Part shown: piece by piece, positions 27,166 through 40,295 of the stretch
Numbering within the stretch: position 1 is the stretch's first letter
How the letters are laid out: every line of letters begins with the position of its first letter
DNA from: Tyto alba
Lineage: Eukaryota > Chordata > Aves > Strigiformes > Tytonidae
DNA length: 64,000 nt
Assembly: GCF_018691265.1 (NCBI RefSeq)
Contig: NW_024881300.1
Coordinates: 5,903,546-5,967,545, forward strand
Direction of reading: 5' to 3'
Program-made: the position numbers and the translations under genes
Notes under the pieces: model-generated
Database searches by the model: none
The model's input: only the letters and a program-made list of their open reading frames with translations
What the model was told of the DNA's origin: nothing

Positions 27166-29322
27166 GTAAAACAGACATATATTTCTAAACATTGCTTCAA
27201 TCCAAATTGAAGCCAAATCTAGATCTAAGCACATGAAAACAGCTTTTGCACTTAATATACTAGCTAATCACCCAATTTTTTAATTTTTAAATTATATTTT
27301 ATGGATGGCATCAGCATGACTTTGTTTGTCATTTGTTTCAGCCACTTAACATTTTGCACAGAAATACAAACAACTAGGCATTTTAGTGTTGACTTTCATG
27401 CCTATTGTCTTGCAGCACGCCATCAAATTTCCATCCAGTTTTGTGAAGCAATTGACAAAAAATAGCTATGTTATTGATAACAGTGTGGTTTGCTCAGATA
27501 TTTTTTTCTGTAAGGTTCGGTAGTAACCAATTTACTGTGGTTTATTCCTGCTTTTGTTATATTAAGCTTAGATTATTTTAAGAGTAAGAAAACAAACACG
27601 TAAATCAAACAAGACCAGGCTCACATTGAAATTATGGTCTTCATGACCTTCATTCATGAATTCTTAACACATTTTAGATTTACAAAGAAATTCTGTCCCC
27701 TGAGCTGTGAGAAACAGGGATATAAACCTGGAACCTCTGTCCACATCCATTCTCTGTATCAAAATGTATCTTCAGTAGTCCAACATCAATAGCTGCAACA
27801 GTGCGAGACAGGTCTTGCACATGATCTAGCAGTGATTTGTTTAAAATTTTTGTGGATTTGGAAAATTATCTATTTTCTATTTAGACAGACTGTCATTCTT
27901 TTGAAAGCAAAATTATTTCCTTATGCGTTAAAGCTGCAGGAACTGAACTTTCCTTGAAAAACCATTGGAAAAATGTGTTTTTTCTACTACAAAAAAAAAA
28001 TTAAAAATCAGTGAAGTTTCGTTTGCTTGAAGAACTATCATGCAACCAGTGATTATTCTGATTACCTACTCATAAATAGCTACAATAGCTGATAGCTTTT
28101 GACTTCAACGATAATGAAAAAACTAAAATGTTTTACCATAGATAGGGCAATTATCCCAGAGAAAATGAAGGAGGAAACAGCAATAAGCATCTGACTTCAA
28201 ACATACAGTACACAAATAGTAAATAAAACGCAGTTGACATAAGAAGAGAACATACAGAAAATCTTTCTACAGTTTTAAAACATTCTTTAACCTTCTATCC
28301 TCTGTAATAAGCAGTTATTGTAGTATACCAAAGCCAGATCCATTCGGAAACTTTCCAGTAGGTTGGTAATGTCAATGGTATAACTTACATCGTAGATGAA
28401 ATACACAAAAATGGAACTATTTATAGAGCAGTATCAGTTGTGTATCAGCATACAGTAAATATAACCTGAGCAAGAATTATGTGTGGGGGTTTTTGTAGCC
28501 TATCTATATTTGAGTCAAGCAAGTTAGTGTAACTTGTAATTTATTTTAGAATAGAATTTACAGTTATCTACTTGAAGTCTTTAGTAACAGCTTTTCACAG
28601 AAGTTTGAGAGTAATGAAAGATTACATTTCCACCCACATCATCAGACAAATAAGATAGGGGCCTGTAACATAGACCCTGTACAACTATTAATGTATCCTA
28701 CAGGAGCTTACATGTGGTGGAAAGCACTGATTACTGTCGTTTCGTTAAATCTCTCTTCAGTACCTTTTCTTTTTGAGTTGGCCTGTTTAGGGAGAGCACA
28801 GAAGTTGACTGTTCTGAAGTCTATAGGGTGTGAGACATGCTGTTTCTCCATTTTCATCATTTGCTGGGGGACAGTCTCCCTGCAGCAGGTAAGTGGAAGG
28901 AAGAGTTTTCTACTAAAGGTGAGTTTTCTTTTTAAAATCAATGTATAGAAAGGTTTGGGGAAAATTTGACAGGAACTCCTTAGATTCTATAAATCAAAAT
29001 ACTTTTTGTGTTTGACTTGTACTTCAGTAAGTGAGAGGTCCACATCCTATGAGACCCATAACCTTCATTCTTGCACTTGATCAATTGTAAATTTTTATGA
29101 ACTTTTGGCAAGTTGCAATGACAACAGAAAAAAATAGTGCAGAAAGATGTAGAGCAAAGAGATGAAGCTCTTGGCGTATAGAATCAGTTTATAGTTTAAG
29201 AGGGAAACAGATTGGGATATTTGCATATTGTAACTGTGGATATTGTCTGTTAGAATTTCTTTCCTGTTGCACTCTCAACAGACTTCAGATACTTCCTTTG
29301 TAACTAGAGAGCACTGCCTCAA
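27166..29322. other. Intergenic, no gene seen
   Basis: AT-rich sequence without recognised exons or repeat families. Overlapping frames at 28691-28948 (+) and 28708-28941 (-) are open on both strands but resemble no family and show no splice or initiation context that I would trust. Confidence 0.7.
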
Positions 29323-29400
29323 AAATCACAGGATGACAGAAAGGTTGAGGCTGAAGAGGATCTCTGGAGGTTACCTTGTCCAACCCTGCCATTTCCCCAA
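29323..29400 (-). mobile_element. Short CR1 LINE 3' fragment, antisense
   Basis: The blocks aatcacaggatgacagaaag, GGTTGAGGCTGAAGAGGAT, CTCTGGAGGTTACCTTGTCC and AACCCTGCC match the reversed CR1 3' end (the usual form is close to aatcacagaatg...ggttggaagggacctctggaggtcatctagtccaacc). Only the terminal 80 or so bases are recognisable. It is non-coding and 5'-truncated. Confidence 0.8.
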
Positions 29401-29696
29401 AAGTTGCCTTTCCTCCCAACAGAAAGAATCCTTGCAAATGTGCCAATAAAAGCATTTGGGCTATTTGTGAAATAGAGGGTTTTAGTCAAAAGAGAGATGG
29501 CATTAGTTAGCCGTTTTCTGGAAGCTTCCCTTCTATCTTTATGCTTACCATGTGAGGAAATGAGGCTTTACAATTAATGAGAGAAGAAACGTAACTACTT
29601 GTGACTGTTCTGTTGTATTTAAGCTAATTCCACACATCAGTGCCTGTCATTGGGGAGAAAACAGAAGGGACTGGCAATCTTTCGTAACCTTTCCGA

Positions 29697-29835
29697 CTTC
29701 TGCTGGGGCTGTTTGAGGAAAAGCCCCATAACTGGAGCGTCCTCGAGCAGAGGCAGGCTGGGTGCTGCCAGCGCAGCCGCTGTGCTGGCCCGCTGCCCGG
29801 GCCTGCCCTCACAGCCCTGGCCACCACGCTAGCGG
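29697..29835. promoter_or_regulatory. Small CpG-rich patch
   Basis: An isolated GC-rich block in AT-rich surroundings contains about nine CpG dinucleotides in some 140 bases, for example in TTCCGAC, GAGCGTCCTCGAG, CAGCGCAGCCGC, CCCGCTGCCCGGGCC and CACGCTAGCGG. Frames are open on both strands across it (29624-29842 minus, 29650-29832 plus), which is expected of GC-rich DNA and is not evidence of coding. It could be a small CpG-island promoter, an exon of an unknown transcript, or an insertion. No function is assigned. Confidence 0.35.
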
Positions 29836-30640
29836 ATGGCAAAGAAGAAAGTAGAGGTAGAGCCTGTGCGATTTAAGTTATGTCTACCTAGAGCAAGTTA
29901 AGTGACTGCAAAGGTTGTGGTAATTTTTGAATGCCTGAGGAATATGGGCTCCTTCTTGGGATTGCTGTATGTCAGTGAGGAAATGGAGGGAAAACATGGG
30001 TCTGAGGTAGAGGAAGTCGTATGGGAGATGTCCAGGGAGACAAGGAAGGAGAAAAAATAGAATAAGGAAATAAAAAAGAAATTTGAGAGGGAAGTAAACA
30101 TTGTAAAGTTGGTGTCCTGTACAAAGTGAGCTTTCATACCGACCTTCTCCTCAGCATGTATAACCAGGGCTGGTTTCAGATGCAGAGGAGAGGGAGGCCT
30201 GCAGGTGTTCACACTGGAAGCGATCCTGGAGGGACAGCAGTCATTAGATGGTGTGAGGCTGGTTTTGCCTTTGTTCATTTGCCTGTTCTACTATTGAGCC
30301 TGTTTTCTTTAAGCTTTTAGAAGAGGAAAAATGAGATTTGCATAAAACTCTGAGTCTTTTTTGCCTTTGGGGCACACTTGCCAGGGTTTTAACTGAAAAA
30401 AGTCTGTCACATATAGGTTACTTTGTACCAAGAGAAGAGAAAGGACACAACTGAAATTCAGTCTGTTTGGCTGTCCCTCCAGGATGACCCTCCTCAGTCT
30501 GAGGAACCACATCTCCTACTGTCCATCTGAAATCAAACCCTGGATACAGGTAAGGAGTCAGATGAACTGGAAGTTGAGTCCTGGCACACAACTCATGAAA
30601 GGGCACTCAGAGAGGAAGTCATCAGGGGGAGAAAAAGGGA
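29836..30640. other. Compositionally distinct block, no gene assigned
   Basis: The + strand is purine-rich between about 29,990 and 30,100. A 16-bp perfect inverted repeat joins 30223-30238 and 30470-30485. A strong donor-like ACAG|GTAAGG lies at 30549/30550 with an acceptor-like CCCTCCAG ending at 30481, so 30482-30549 could be a small exon. Frames of 60-126 codons overlap on both strands and match no family known to me. Confidence 0.3.
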
Positions 30641-30838
30641 GTGGAAATCAACTGGATTCACCTGGAGTTCAGTCCAGTCAAAACACAGTAATAAAACAGC
30701 ATGATGCTTTCAATTAAAAGACTGAAAATACCCAAACAAACAACAAGAAACTCCCACCCAGTAATTTGAAGAACAACACAAACTATGGGATCATGAGGTA
30801 ATCTCAAATAATCTTTTGTGGTAAAATGTCTGCTCTGC

Positions 30839-30859
30839 TTTTTTTTTTTTTTTTTTTTT
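30839..30859. repeat. Poly(T) run, 21 bases
   Basis: An uninterrupted run of 21 T bases. No retroelement body was recognised next to it on either side. Confidence 0.95.
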
Positions 30860-33415
30860 ACTATGCTTTTTACGATTAGTCTTGTAAAGTAGTACTGTTG
30901 ATACCAGTTACACACATGCTCTTTGAGTATTAACATGAAATTATAAGTTCATTTCAGGAACTGCTGGAGGGTAGATGTTGTTCACATCTTGTAATCCTTG
31001 TTTATGTTATGCTCTGTCTATTAAGTAAAATACAGTTGAAGTGCACTAACTGAAATGAGAGATTTGTTTTTTAAGGTGGGGTTATGTTTAGAGAAATAAT
31101 TCTTGGCTACATCACTGAGAAAAACAAATACATAGTGCATTTTCTCTGGGTTTAAAGACAGACAAGACATTCATAATAACTTATTCTGACCCCCTAACAA
31201 AGGCTGTTGCATTTAATTACCTACCTGAATTATTGAAGGATCTCTGGACACTTTAGAAGAAAGGTCTGCAGTCAGTTTCTCACTTTGTTGCTGAAGTTTG
31301 ACATCCACTGTATTTTACTCTCAAGTTTGAAGTTTAAATGGAGCATGAAGTTTTGTATGATTTGGTTTCTAGTATTTGCCATCCTTCACTTGAAATCATG
31401 GCTCTGCGCAAAGTTGCTAAAAACTGACCATAGTCCTAGCCACTTCATTCTGTGAGCCCGGTAGAAAGGCTAGCCCTGGTTTTGTGGGCTTATTACAAGT
31501 ATTATTGTTCTACTTGATTAGGTGTTGTGTAAAAATACTTTCAGTACTACACTACTTCTTTACTTTCACCAATCTGGTCGTTTTAAAAATCAAATATAAA
31601 TTTTAAAGGGAAATCAGTTAGTTTCATATTAAATTATATAAACTATATAATCTTTTAATCCACAAATCACAGCTGTGTAGTGTAGTTAAGCACACTTGGA
31701 AAAAATGCTACTTTATGTCTGACTGTTTTTTTCCTTTGATGGCATGCCTGTTTTTAGCATTTTCTGTCGGGAAATTCAAGGCAAATCTGATTTTTCAAGT
31801 GATAGAAAATTCAACACACAATATAGAACACCAAGTTTTTCTTAAATATGGATTTATTGTTAAATATAGTCTAATGATGCATGTTAATATCATTAATGAA
31901 TAGATTGTTATTTATATCAACTTTTATATTAGTCCTTGCTCTGTTTTTTAGGGTGTTAAATTACTGCTTATATATATTGCTTATTCAAGGAAGAATTATT
32001 TATCAAAATGTAAGTGGAGAAAACTGATCTTCTTGAGATTGGTTTCTCACAAATCCTATGACCGCAAACTAGAGGAATATAATTGTCTTTCCTTTCATAT
32101 CTCAACAGCTTTGAGATTGTAGTTTGTTATTTTATCTAGCAGTATTTTTCTAGTATATGACCAGGTATTTCCTCAACACAATGCCTAGAGAACAAAATGG
32201 GTGTTTAAAAATGAAACCTTCCATTTTACAAAACTGATATAGTCCACACAATAAACTTAGGTAAGTACTGAAAGTATCCACTTCATGTCATTATATTTTA
32301 TATCAGAATACATAAAGAACAACTTGTGGGTGAAAGTTGCCCCCTACTGTCTAATGTGGCATTTGCATACAAAATAGTAATTCACAGAATTTGAAAATAA
32401 TTTGTCTACTATTTCTTTAAAGAACATATTTTAATTCTAAATTTTATAACTTCATATGGACGTATGGTAAAAACAGGATCAGATGTTACAGGAAGAAAAA
32501 GATGTCAGAGTTCACCAGTGAAAGCCAACAGGTAGCACTGAATAGATTACATACTAAAATTAAATAGCAATAAAAATTTCATGGGGTTTCTACACATTGT
32601 GACTCAACTATGCAATGCACACAGTGTTAGATAAAAGGTGAAGAGCCAGCTTAGGCAGGAAAAAAAGAAATAACATACAAGGAAATAAATGTGTAACTAA
32701 CAAAAATTATTGAGATATTGATCGGTGTTTCATTCCATATGTATGATTTGGAGTTTGAAAAAATGTAGTTTTGTGAGAATCTGTATCCATGCTGGTGTTT
32801 ACAAGCCTTTGAAGGGATTTTGTTTAAGATATTCATTTTCTGTCTAGTTAGTTCCTGCAGACATTTCAATTATGTAGTAATCATAGAATATCCTTCTATG
32901 ACATACTAATCACACATGGTTACTTTGAGTAATTTTTTGGTTTGTTCAAATTGTTGTGGACATTAAGAAAAAAACAAATATACAAGCTTTTAAGTTTTAA
33001 AAACACACCTTTCCAGAATACTCTAAATTAACTTTTTGTTTATCCCTTAAGTAGTAGTAGTTAGTTCAGCTTAACTACCTATGAATGGTTACCAGGAATT
33101 TGTCAGCAATGTGAGCTAGCAGTTCAAAATCATTACATGCACAAATAATTTAAAGACTGAGGAGAAATTAATCACAAATGCCAAACCTCTAGGAAGCTTG
33201 TAAAGCATTGTCCTAGTCACAATGTGAGTATGTATTCCTATTTATACTGCACAAACAGTACTTGAAAACAGCTACAGTGGTAACAAAACAATTGCCAATG
33301 TTTATGTTTTCAAATTATGTCTGTCAGAGCAATTTGCATGTAAGGATCTTAAATGGTTCAGTAATAAATGCCAGACATCACATTGTAGCAGATTGCAACT
33401 AATATCACATTGATA

Positions 33416-33458
33416 TTATTATTAAGTTTTATTATATTGTTGTTATTATTAAGTTTTA
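33416..33458. repeat. 16-bp direct repeat pair
   Basis: The 16-mer ttattattaagtttta occurs at 33416-33431 and again at 33443-33458, a period of 27 bases, in an AT-rich stretch. This is consistent with a local tandem duplication whose intervening part has diverged. Confidence 0.7.
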
Positions 33459-35162
33459 GATACCATTTTTGTTGGATATTTTTATGGAATAACATTTTTT
33501 TCCAAATCCAATCTTTGATCTGCGGTTTTCAACAAGGAATCCTTGAAGCATTTTTACAATGGGGAAAAAAAATGCCTGAGCAAAGTTGCTGGGAATTGCG
33601 AATATGTCAATGGCAAAGTGGCAACACAACTGTACAAGGAGGGAGATTGAAGGGATAATGGTGTATTTGTCAAGGCAACACACATTCTTTTTCTCTTAGT
33701 CTTAGTACCTGTTGCTCCTCTCTGTACTAAATTTCTGTAGAAGACCTGTTTCTCTTTTTGAGGATTCACTGGCACTGTTGAAGATATATCAACCAGGAGT
33801 GTCATTTTCCTCTTGGATGTTGCTCTAAATGTTAGACCTTCCGTGCCTACAGGGGGAACAACAGGACCAGTTAAGGAACAAAAATCCATGGAGGCTTACT
33901 AAATACTTAGAAACTACTGGCTCAAAAATGCCCTGAGCTGAAAATAGGTAGAGGGTAACAGAATGTTAGGAGTATGTGTTACATAATCTTTCCCTGTTGT
34001 TATTACTTAGGCACTCTTAGATATTGCAGCAATCAAGATAATCAGCTAGATGGACCTTTGATATAACTGCACAATGCAAATTTTAAGTCATTTATATTGG
34101 AACATGAAATTAAGCCTTATATGTTAGTCTTTTGGTCATTAAGCTTTCTACTTCATTGTTTAAAAGAGCTCTTCAGCAGTATACTGCATTCAGCATAGAC
34201 CTGCCCAGGACAATATAGCAGATGCTTTTAAACTGGAAAAAGAACAAAAAGCAATCAGAAACTGATACTATGAAAGCTGAAGCACAATACAGGTCATGTA
34301 TTCTAATCGCTCAGGTTCTTTTTCTCTTTAATTCCTGGCATGTCAGAGGTTGTGAACTGTACACAGCTTTAAGTTTGGGGTCACAGTGGAACTTAACTAT
34401 TCTGTAACCCAGTAATCAAATTATTGCTGACTTGCCACTATCTCTGTTCTTCCAGCCACTATTATAAGTTCAGCAATTTAGGGTTGAATACATATGCATT
34501 GAAGTCATTATTATATGTGAAAATACATACTTCAACAAGGAACCACTGTGTTGTACAAGTTTTAACTTCCTCTCATCTGAACTGTGAAGTGGTCCCAAAA
34601 TGTTCAGTTTAACAACCTTTCACTGTAACCCAAACACAAACTGTAAATTTATATGCATTAAGTTAAAAACAAAAAGAACAAAATAACGATCATTTGTAAG
34701 CATTCACAGAGTCACACCAAGTAACATTTGATTCAGTATTTCTGAAAGGATGTAGGATGGTCAACCAAAAAAAAAGGCATCTGGCAAAATTACAGATGTG
34801 TTTCTCAGAGAAAAAAATAAGAACATAAAAAATAATAATAAGAAGAAATGTTTAAAACCTAGAAACTTAAAAAAACATTGACCAGATATTTGAAGAGGAC
34901 ATTTTTCCAAAGTTCCAGGGTTCTTCTCTTTGACATTTACTATTGTAGTTCAGATTTTATCATATAAATAAGTGTTGAGTCATTTCTTAATTTCACTTTT
35001 ATTTTGCCACCTTTGCATCAGATGTTATTGAGTTCATTGCTGCTTTTGTGGCACAAGTATCATTTCCAGCATGTTTTATCTTGTCTCTATCTACCATGTT
35101 CCAAGTGACCAGAAGTGAAACCCTACCATCAGTTGTGTATATAGCTGTATGTATTTGAGATG

Positions 35163-35208
35163 ATATGCTGTATAAATTTAAAAGCATGTACTAATATGCT
35201 GTATAAAT
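35163..35208. repeat. 15-bp direct repeat pair
   Basis: The 15-mer atatgctgtataaat occurs at 35163-35177 and 35194-35208, 31 bases apart start to start. It is short and no larger repeat unit is apparent. Confidence 0.75.
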
Positions 35209-35900
35209 GCAGATGTGATACAGCATGTTGACTTTTTGTATTTTCCTCTATATTTTCACCCCATAGATTATCAATCTTAACATATTCCTCAACTGACTAA
35301 ATTCTTCTATTGGTTGTGCCTTGGATCAGCATAAAAGCAGCAACAAAGAGAGATATTACACTGGGCAATCTGAAGTATCCCAGGGCAAAGGCTGTTTTTT
35401 CTTTTGTTTTCACATGTATAGCAAGGCAAAAATCCATCTGTCAAATTAATAGCAAGGTCCTGTTTAAAAAAAAAACAAAATTCCTACTTGTGTCAATACA
35501 TTTACTGTAGTTTCCCATTAAACCTTGTTGCAATTTATTTCCTTCTTCACTAGATGCAACATATTTGACTGAAAAGTAGTTGCAAAAATGTGAAGTTCTC
35601 TGGAAAGTCATGAATACCTTATGTGAGTGGAAATGTGTTCAGTTGCCTGTTGCTCCACAGCCATTAATCTGATGAATAAAGAGTTTGCACATGGGTTCAC
35701 TCAGAGAGTTAACATCTGATTTTACGTGGAAATATTTGAAAGAAAAATTACAGCATAGCCTGAAGCCTGCTAGAAAGATTTTGAGAGATTTATTTAATGC
35801 AATTTCTTGCCTTGGTTCCTGTTGTCTACTTAGAAAAGAATGTTGTTTTGAAATGTAAAATGAAATAAGGGGAAACAATTGAAACAACGTTTCTACTGGA

Positions 35901-35920
35901 CAAACAAACAAACAAACAAA
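35901..35920. repeat. (AAAC)n microsatellite
   Basis: Five tandem CAAA units form a perfect short tetranucleotide repeat. Confidence 0.9.
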
Positions 35921-38900
35921 ATCTCTTACCTCAAACAGACAGAAAACCTGTCGGTTTTCATTACTCATCTGTTGTTCTACTATTTCATTATCATCTGCAT
36001 TAAATCATATGATTTCCCATCTCTACACTGGTGCTTTGGAGATAAAATAAAAGGGCAGGAGCTACCTTCATATATCAACATGAAATAACATCAGCATTTG
36101 TACTGAGATAGTATTTATGTCAATAATTCGTTTTTAGAACAATGAATGAAAAGAATTAGTAGTTATTGTTTCTGTGGAGATAAATTCTTGCCAGGGGAGC
36201 TACTACTCAGTTGAACTTCTTGAGTTATAGGGCAGTACTGAATCTCAGATTGATTTTAGCAGGGATTCAGGTTTCCTGGAGAATTCAGGAAATCTTCAAA
36301 CATAAGTTGTATCCCTGTTTGCTGCTTCTATTATTACTTTTGAATTTATTAACTCATGAATGTTGTTATTTAGAGTTGGAGAGAATGTGAAAGAGGTGGG
36401 ACATCTCTATTTGTTCGCTGAATATGTTGAGTGACCCGTTATTAGTAAGATCGTAAGTATTCAGCCTCTGACACCTCACTGCTTCCTTATTACAGTGCAC
36501 TGGATGTGGATGATTGGAATAATACTTGATTGAAATTTCCCTTACTTCTTTCTATAATATTTTTAATGACATTGAAGAGACTTAGAACTTGAAGCTAACT
36601 CTCATGCAATCAGAAATTGCGTCACTGACAGATAATATGTCATGCTGGGTTCATGTTGTGTACTTGGCTTTAAAAGCAAGGCTATATGTGCCACTTGAAA
36701 ATACTTTTGTCTTCTCCAAATTTCTGTTTAAGATGCTCCTTGATTCAAATTTTTTTAAATATCATAATCTTTTATGACCTGAACTGGTAAAATGTCTTAA
36801 ACAAGCTCATTTTGATACAGAAGGCTGCATGAAATCATCTGTTCTGTGTCTCATGTCTTTGGTCTAAAATCTGATCCTTCCTTATTTCTGAGTGAATTCA
36901 GTTCCTTAATACAGTTGCACATACAAAGTTTAGAGTTCTTTTTTTGTTGTTACTGTTTTCTTAGATTTAAATCTGCTGACTTCTACAGAATTTCAAATGA
37001 CAAGTAGCTGTGAACTATTCAAATGGCAGTTGAGTGTCCTTAGATTATAAACACGTAATGTTCATATTCTAATCTGTGCTTCATTGCACATGTGGGATTG
37101 CCCATAGAGATCAGCTGGCCCGTGTGCCTGCAAGATAAGTCAGGACTGTTTAGATAGCTCATGATCAAATACAGAACACCAAAGGCAAAAAAAAAGAATG
37201 CTTATTTCTTTACTTTTAGCTGTTCCTATAGGTAGCAAACATTGTGCACAAAAGCCTTGGATCCTTCAGACACCACTTGGAATGTTTGTCTGTGACTTGT
37301 CTTCTAAGAAGCTTCCATAGGGAGGCTTCCTCTTCTTGCCAAATCTTCATGTATTGGAATAAAATTTGTTTCAGAGCAGGCTCCACCTCCATTTAGCTTG
37401 GTTATTAACTTTGGAGGATTATAAAAAGATACAGATATAGACTATGCAAAACGGTCCTAGTTGGCCTGCTGAAGGGTGAAAAATAAAGCCATAGATTGAA
37501 TAAGTGTGGAGACTAAAATAATGCTGTGAAATGAAATGTTGGTGAGGGAAAGATCTTTAACTCTGAGATTCAGTCACATGTTATAGTACAACCTTTTTTT
37601 GGATGATGTCTCCAGAAGTGAGTTATTCCAAATGGGACATTATTGAATTGAGATTAAATTACTCCTATTATATTTCTTTACCTGGTGTCTGAGAGATGTA
37701 ACAATAGGTACATATTCTCAGGGTGTGTTTTTTAAATGGGATATTGACACCTCTCAGCTGCTTGTGAAAACTTCCATCTGTGCTCCCTTGATTGATAAGA
37801 AAATATGCTGTTCGTAGATCATATCCTGTTGTTCTGTTATGAAATTGAATTTACTTAAACTTGGCTTTCCAGAAGTAGTCAAATGCTCTTCAGTGGATAA
37901 AAGCACTGTATTTAGAGCATTCTATGTAAGTAAATTCTTTAATGTCTTAATATATATTGTCTAGAACAATGAAGGCATATATGCCCTGGAGTTAATACGT
38001 GGATGTGTATGGCAGATGCAAGGCCTGCATATGGATATTCAAATCCACATCAAGGCTTGTATCGACTCAGCATGATACAGCAATTGAGAATGGCTGTTTG
38101 TAGAGCTCTGGTCAGCATTAGGAAAAAAAAAAAAAAAGCAAGCAGGGTTTGCATTCCACAGTGGTGTTGTAAGTCAGCCTCTGTAAACCTTCCTTCATGT
38201 GGGTGCACATCATTCTTCAGGCACATCCTTGGTTTAGACTAACAGTGACCCACATGGATAATGTGTTAATCTGACAGCTAATCTTGCTAAAAAATGGATT
38301 AAGTACTATGTACACATGACAGAAAATATCTAGCAAGAGGCATGATTTTGCTTTTCAAATACTCTATTCCAGTGAACTGCTGCTTTTGTTCAAGGGGACC
38401 ATCTGCTCATCAAAAATGGGTCATACTTACTTCTACTTCTTGAAGAAAGATGGCTCCTTATTGCCATTTAATGTCAGAAAACTTTCTGAGTTTTTTCTCC
38501 CTGATAATTCTTCTTGACATTTTCATATCATCAAAGTTAACTATCTTGCCCATACAGCTATTGAGGATGCAAAAACATCTGTGAACCATGCCCTGCAGTT
38601 AAATACTCCCCAAATCAGAATTAGCTGTCACTGTTTTGTCTTTTTTTTTTTTTTTTTCCCCAAGGGGAAAAAGTGCATGAGTCGTTTGAACAGAGGATGG
38701 ATTTCTGATTAACTGAAATGACACCTTCTAATTATTAGCTTTGTCTGTAATGTGAAAATAATTAAGTCTTACTTTCAGAAGATATGAACTTTTGCAGTAT
38801 ATTGTTCCTAACAGGCTCTGAAATAACTGGACAAGAGTCTCACAAAACAGCCTTGTTTTAAATATTCTAAAATAGGAGTGGCGTAAAGATTGTTCCACCT

Positions 38901-40275
38901 GCTCTGGCAATACTTAAACTAGCCTTGTTGGCCCAACTGAAATTCACAAAAAAGTAGCTTAGGACAAAAAGTTGAAAACAATATTGAGGTAGAGTATTCA
39001 CCTTTTATTCTTGGAAGAAACAATATGGATAACTGCAAATTGTCACCCAAAAGAATGAATGGAATTAAAATCGTTTAATTGATAACCAAAGACTCATCTT
39101 CATGACTAACATTCAAACCTGCCACCTTATAGAGTTATTAAAAATAAGAAAAATCTCCCAAGGTGTTATATAGATAAATTATAAAACTCAAAAGCTATTA
39201 TACAAAGTATTGGAGACAGATATTGCAATATTTTGATCTGATTTTATTGCAATTGTTTCAGTTGCAGTAGTTTCTGAAGTGAAAACAAATCCCAATTTAA
39301 ATTTCCCATTGTCTTCTCCCAGTAAGTGCTACAGCATATGTGGTTTGTATTTTGACTATCAGAGGCTTTCTTGCACAAGGCTGCACACATCCATGGGTTT
39401 GGGAATTTGCTTATGTATTCACTGCCAAGCAGGGCTTTGCTTCTTCAATAGTGATCAGATATTAGTTTGACTGTGTGTGGAAATGCACAGTAAATCAGTG
39501 ATGAATTTTTCCATATGTTTTGCATAAAATCCAAAAATGGTTATCTAATGTAAGCCAGAACACCAGAAAACAAATTCTACTGTCACATATTAGAAAAGGC
39601 CTTAGCAGAGTTATGAAATAAATAAATGACATAGCATGTTGATCTTAATAAAATGGATTGCTATAACTGTTTTAGTTAAAAGATTCTTTTATTTGGCTAA
39701 TGAATTTCTTGAAATATTACACTTAATGATGTAACATATTTGCTCCAGAGTTTAGGAGCTGCAGATACATGATTCAGTCTGTGGGTCAACAGGTACGCAG
39801 ATACTGCAGTTAAATCCAGTTTCCTTACCTTTCGTATGTGATCCAAGTCATGAAGTAGAAGCTCGAATAAGTGCTTTCAAACACTGGAGCTCTAAGGGGA
39901 GCTCTCTGAACTATGTTGTGCTGGTTTAAATATATTGATTCTATCACTATAGGACAGAACTGACCTATTTTCTTCATTTTCTCTCTGCTCATTTCTTTAT
40001 AAAAAGAGAGAGATAAATAGATCTCTTGCTGTTGTACAGTATCTACATCTATTAGACAGTATTGTATAAGTGGTTACAGATTAAAAGGATAAACAGCTCA
40101 CACAGGAATTTATTAGGCATCTTTTAGACAGGTTAGCTTTTAAAAGCAACTTAATTTTAATTAGGTAAAATCTGAAAAATTGTATTTAAATAGAACACAC
40201 AGACATCTATGATATTTCACACAATATAACCTGGAACATATTTCAGCATCTGGATAGACTGCTTTTCCTTGAGTT

Positions 40276-40295
40276 AAAAAAAAAAAAAAAAAAAA
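40276..40295. repeat. Poly(A) run, 20 bases
   Basis: An uninterrupted run of 20 A bases in intergenic DNA with no recognised retroposed body upstream. Confidence 0.95.

Noticed and set aside
29898..30278. 126-codon open frame on the minus strand.
   Set aside because: It is rich in Ser, Phe and Thr because the opposite strand is purine-rich. It has no recognisable domain, and it overlaps other frames on both strands.
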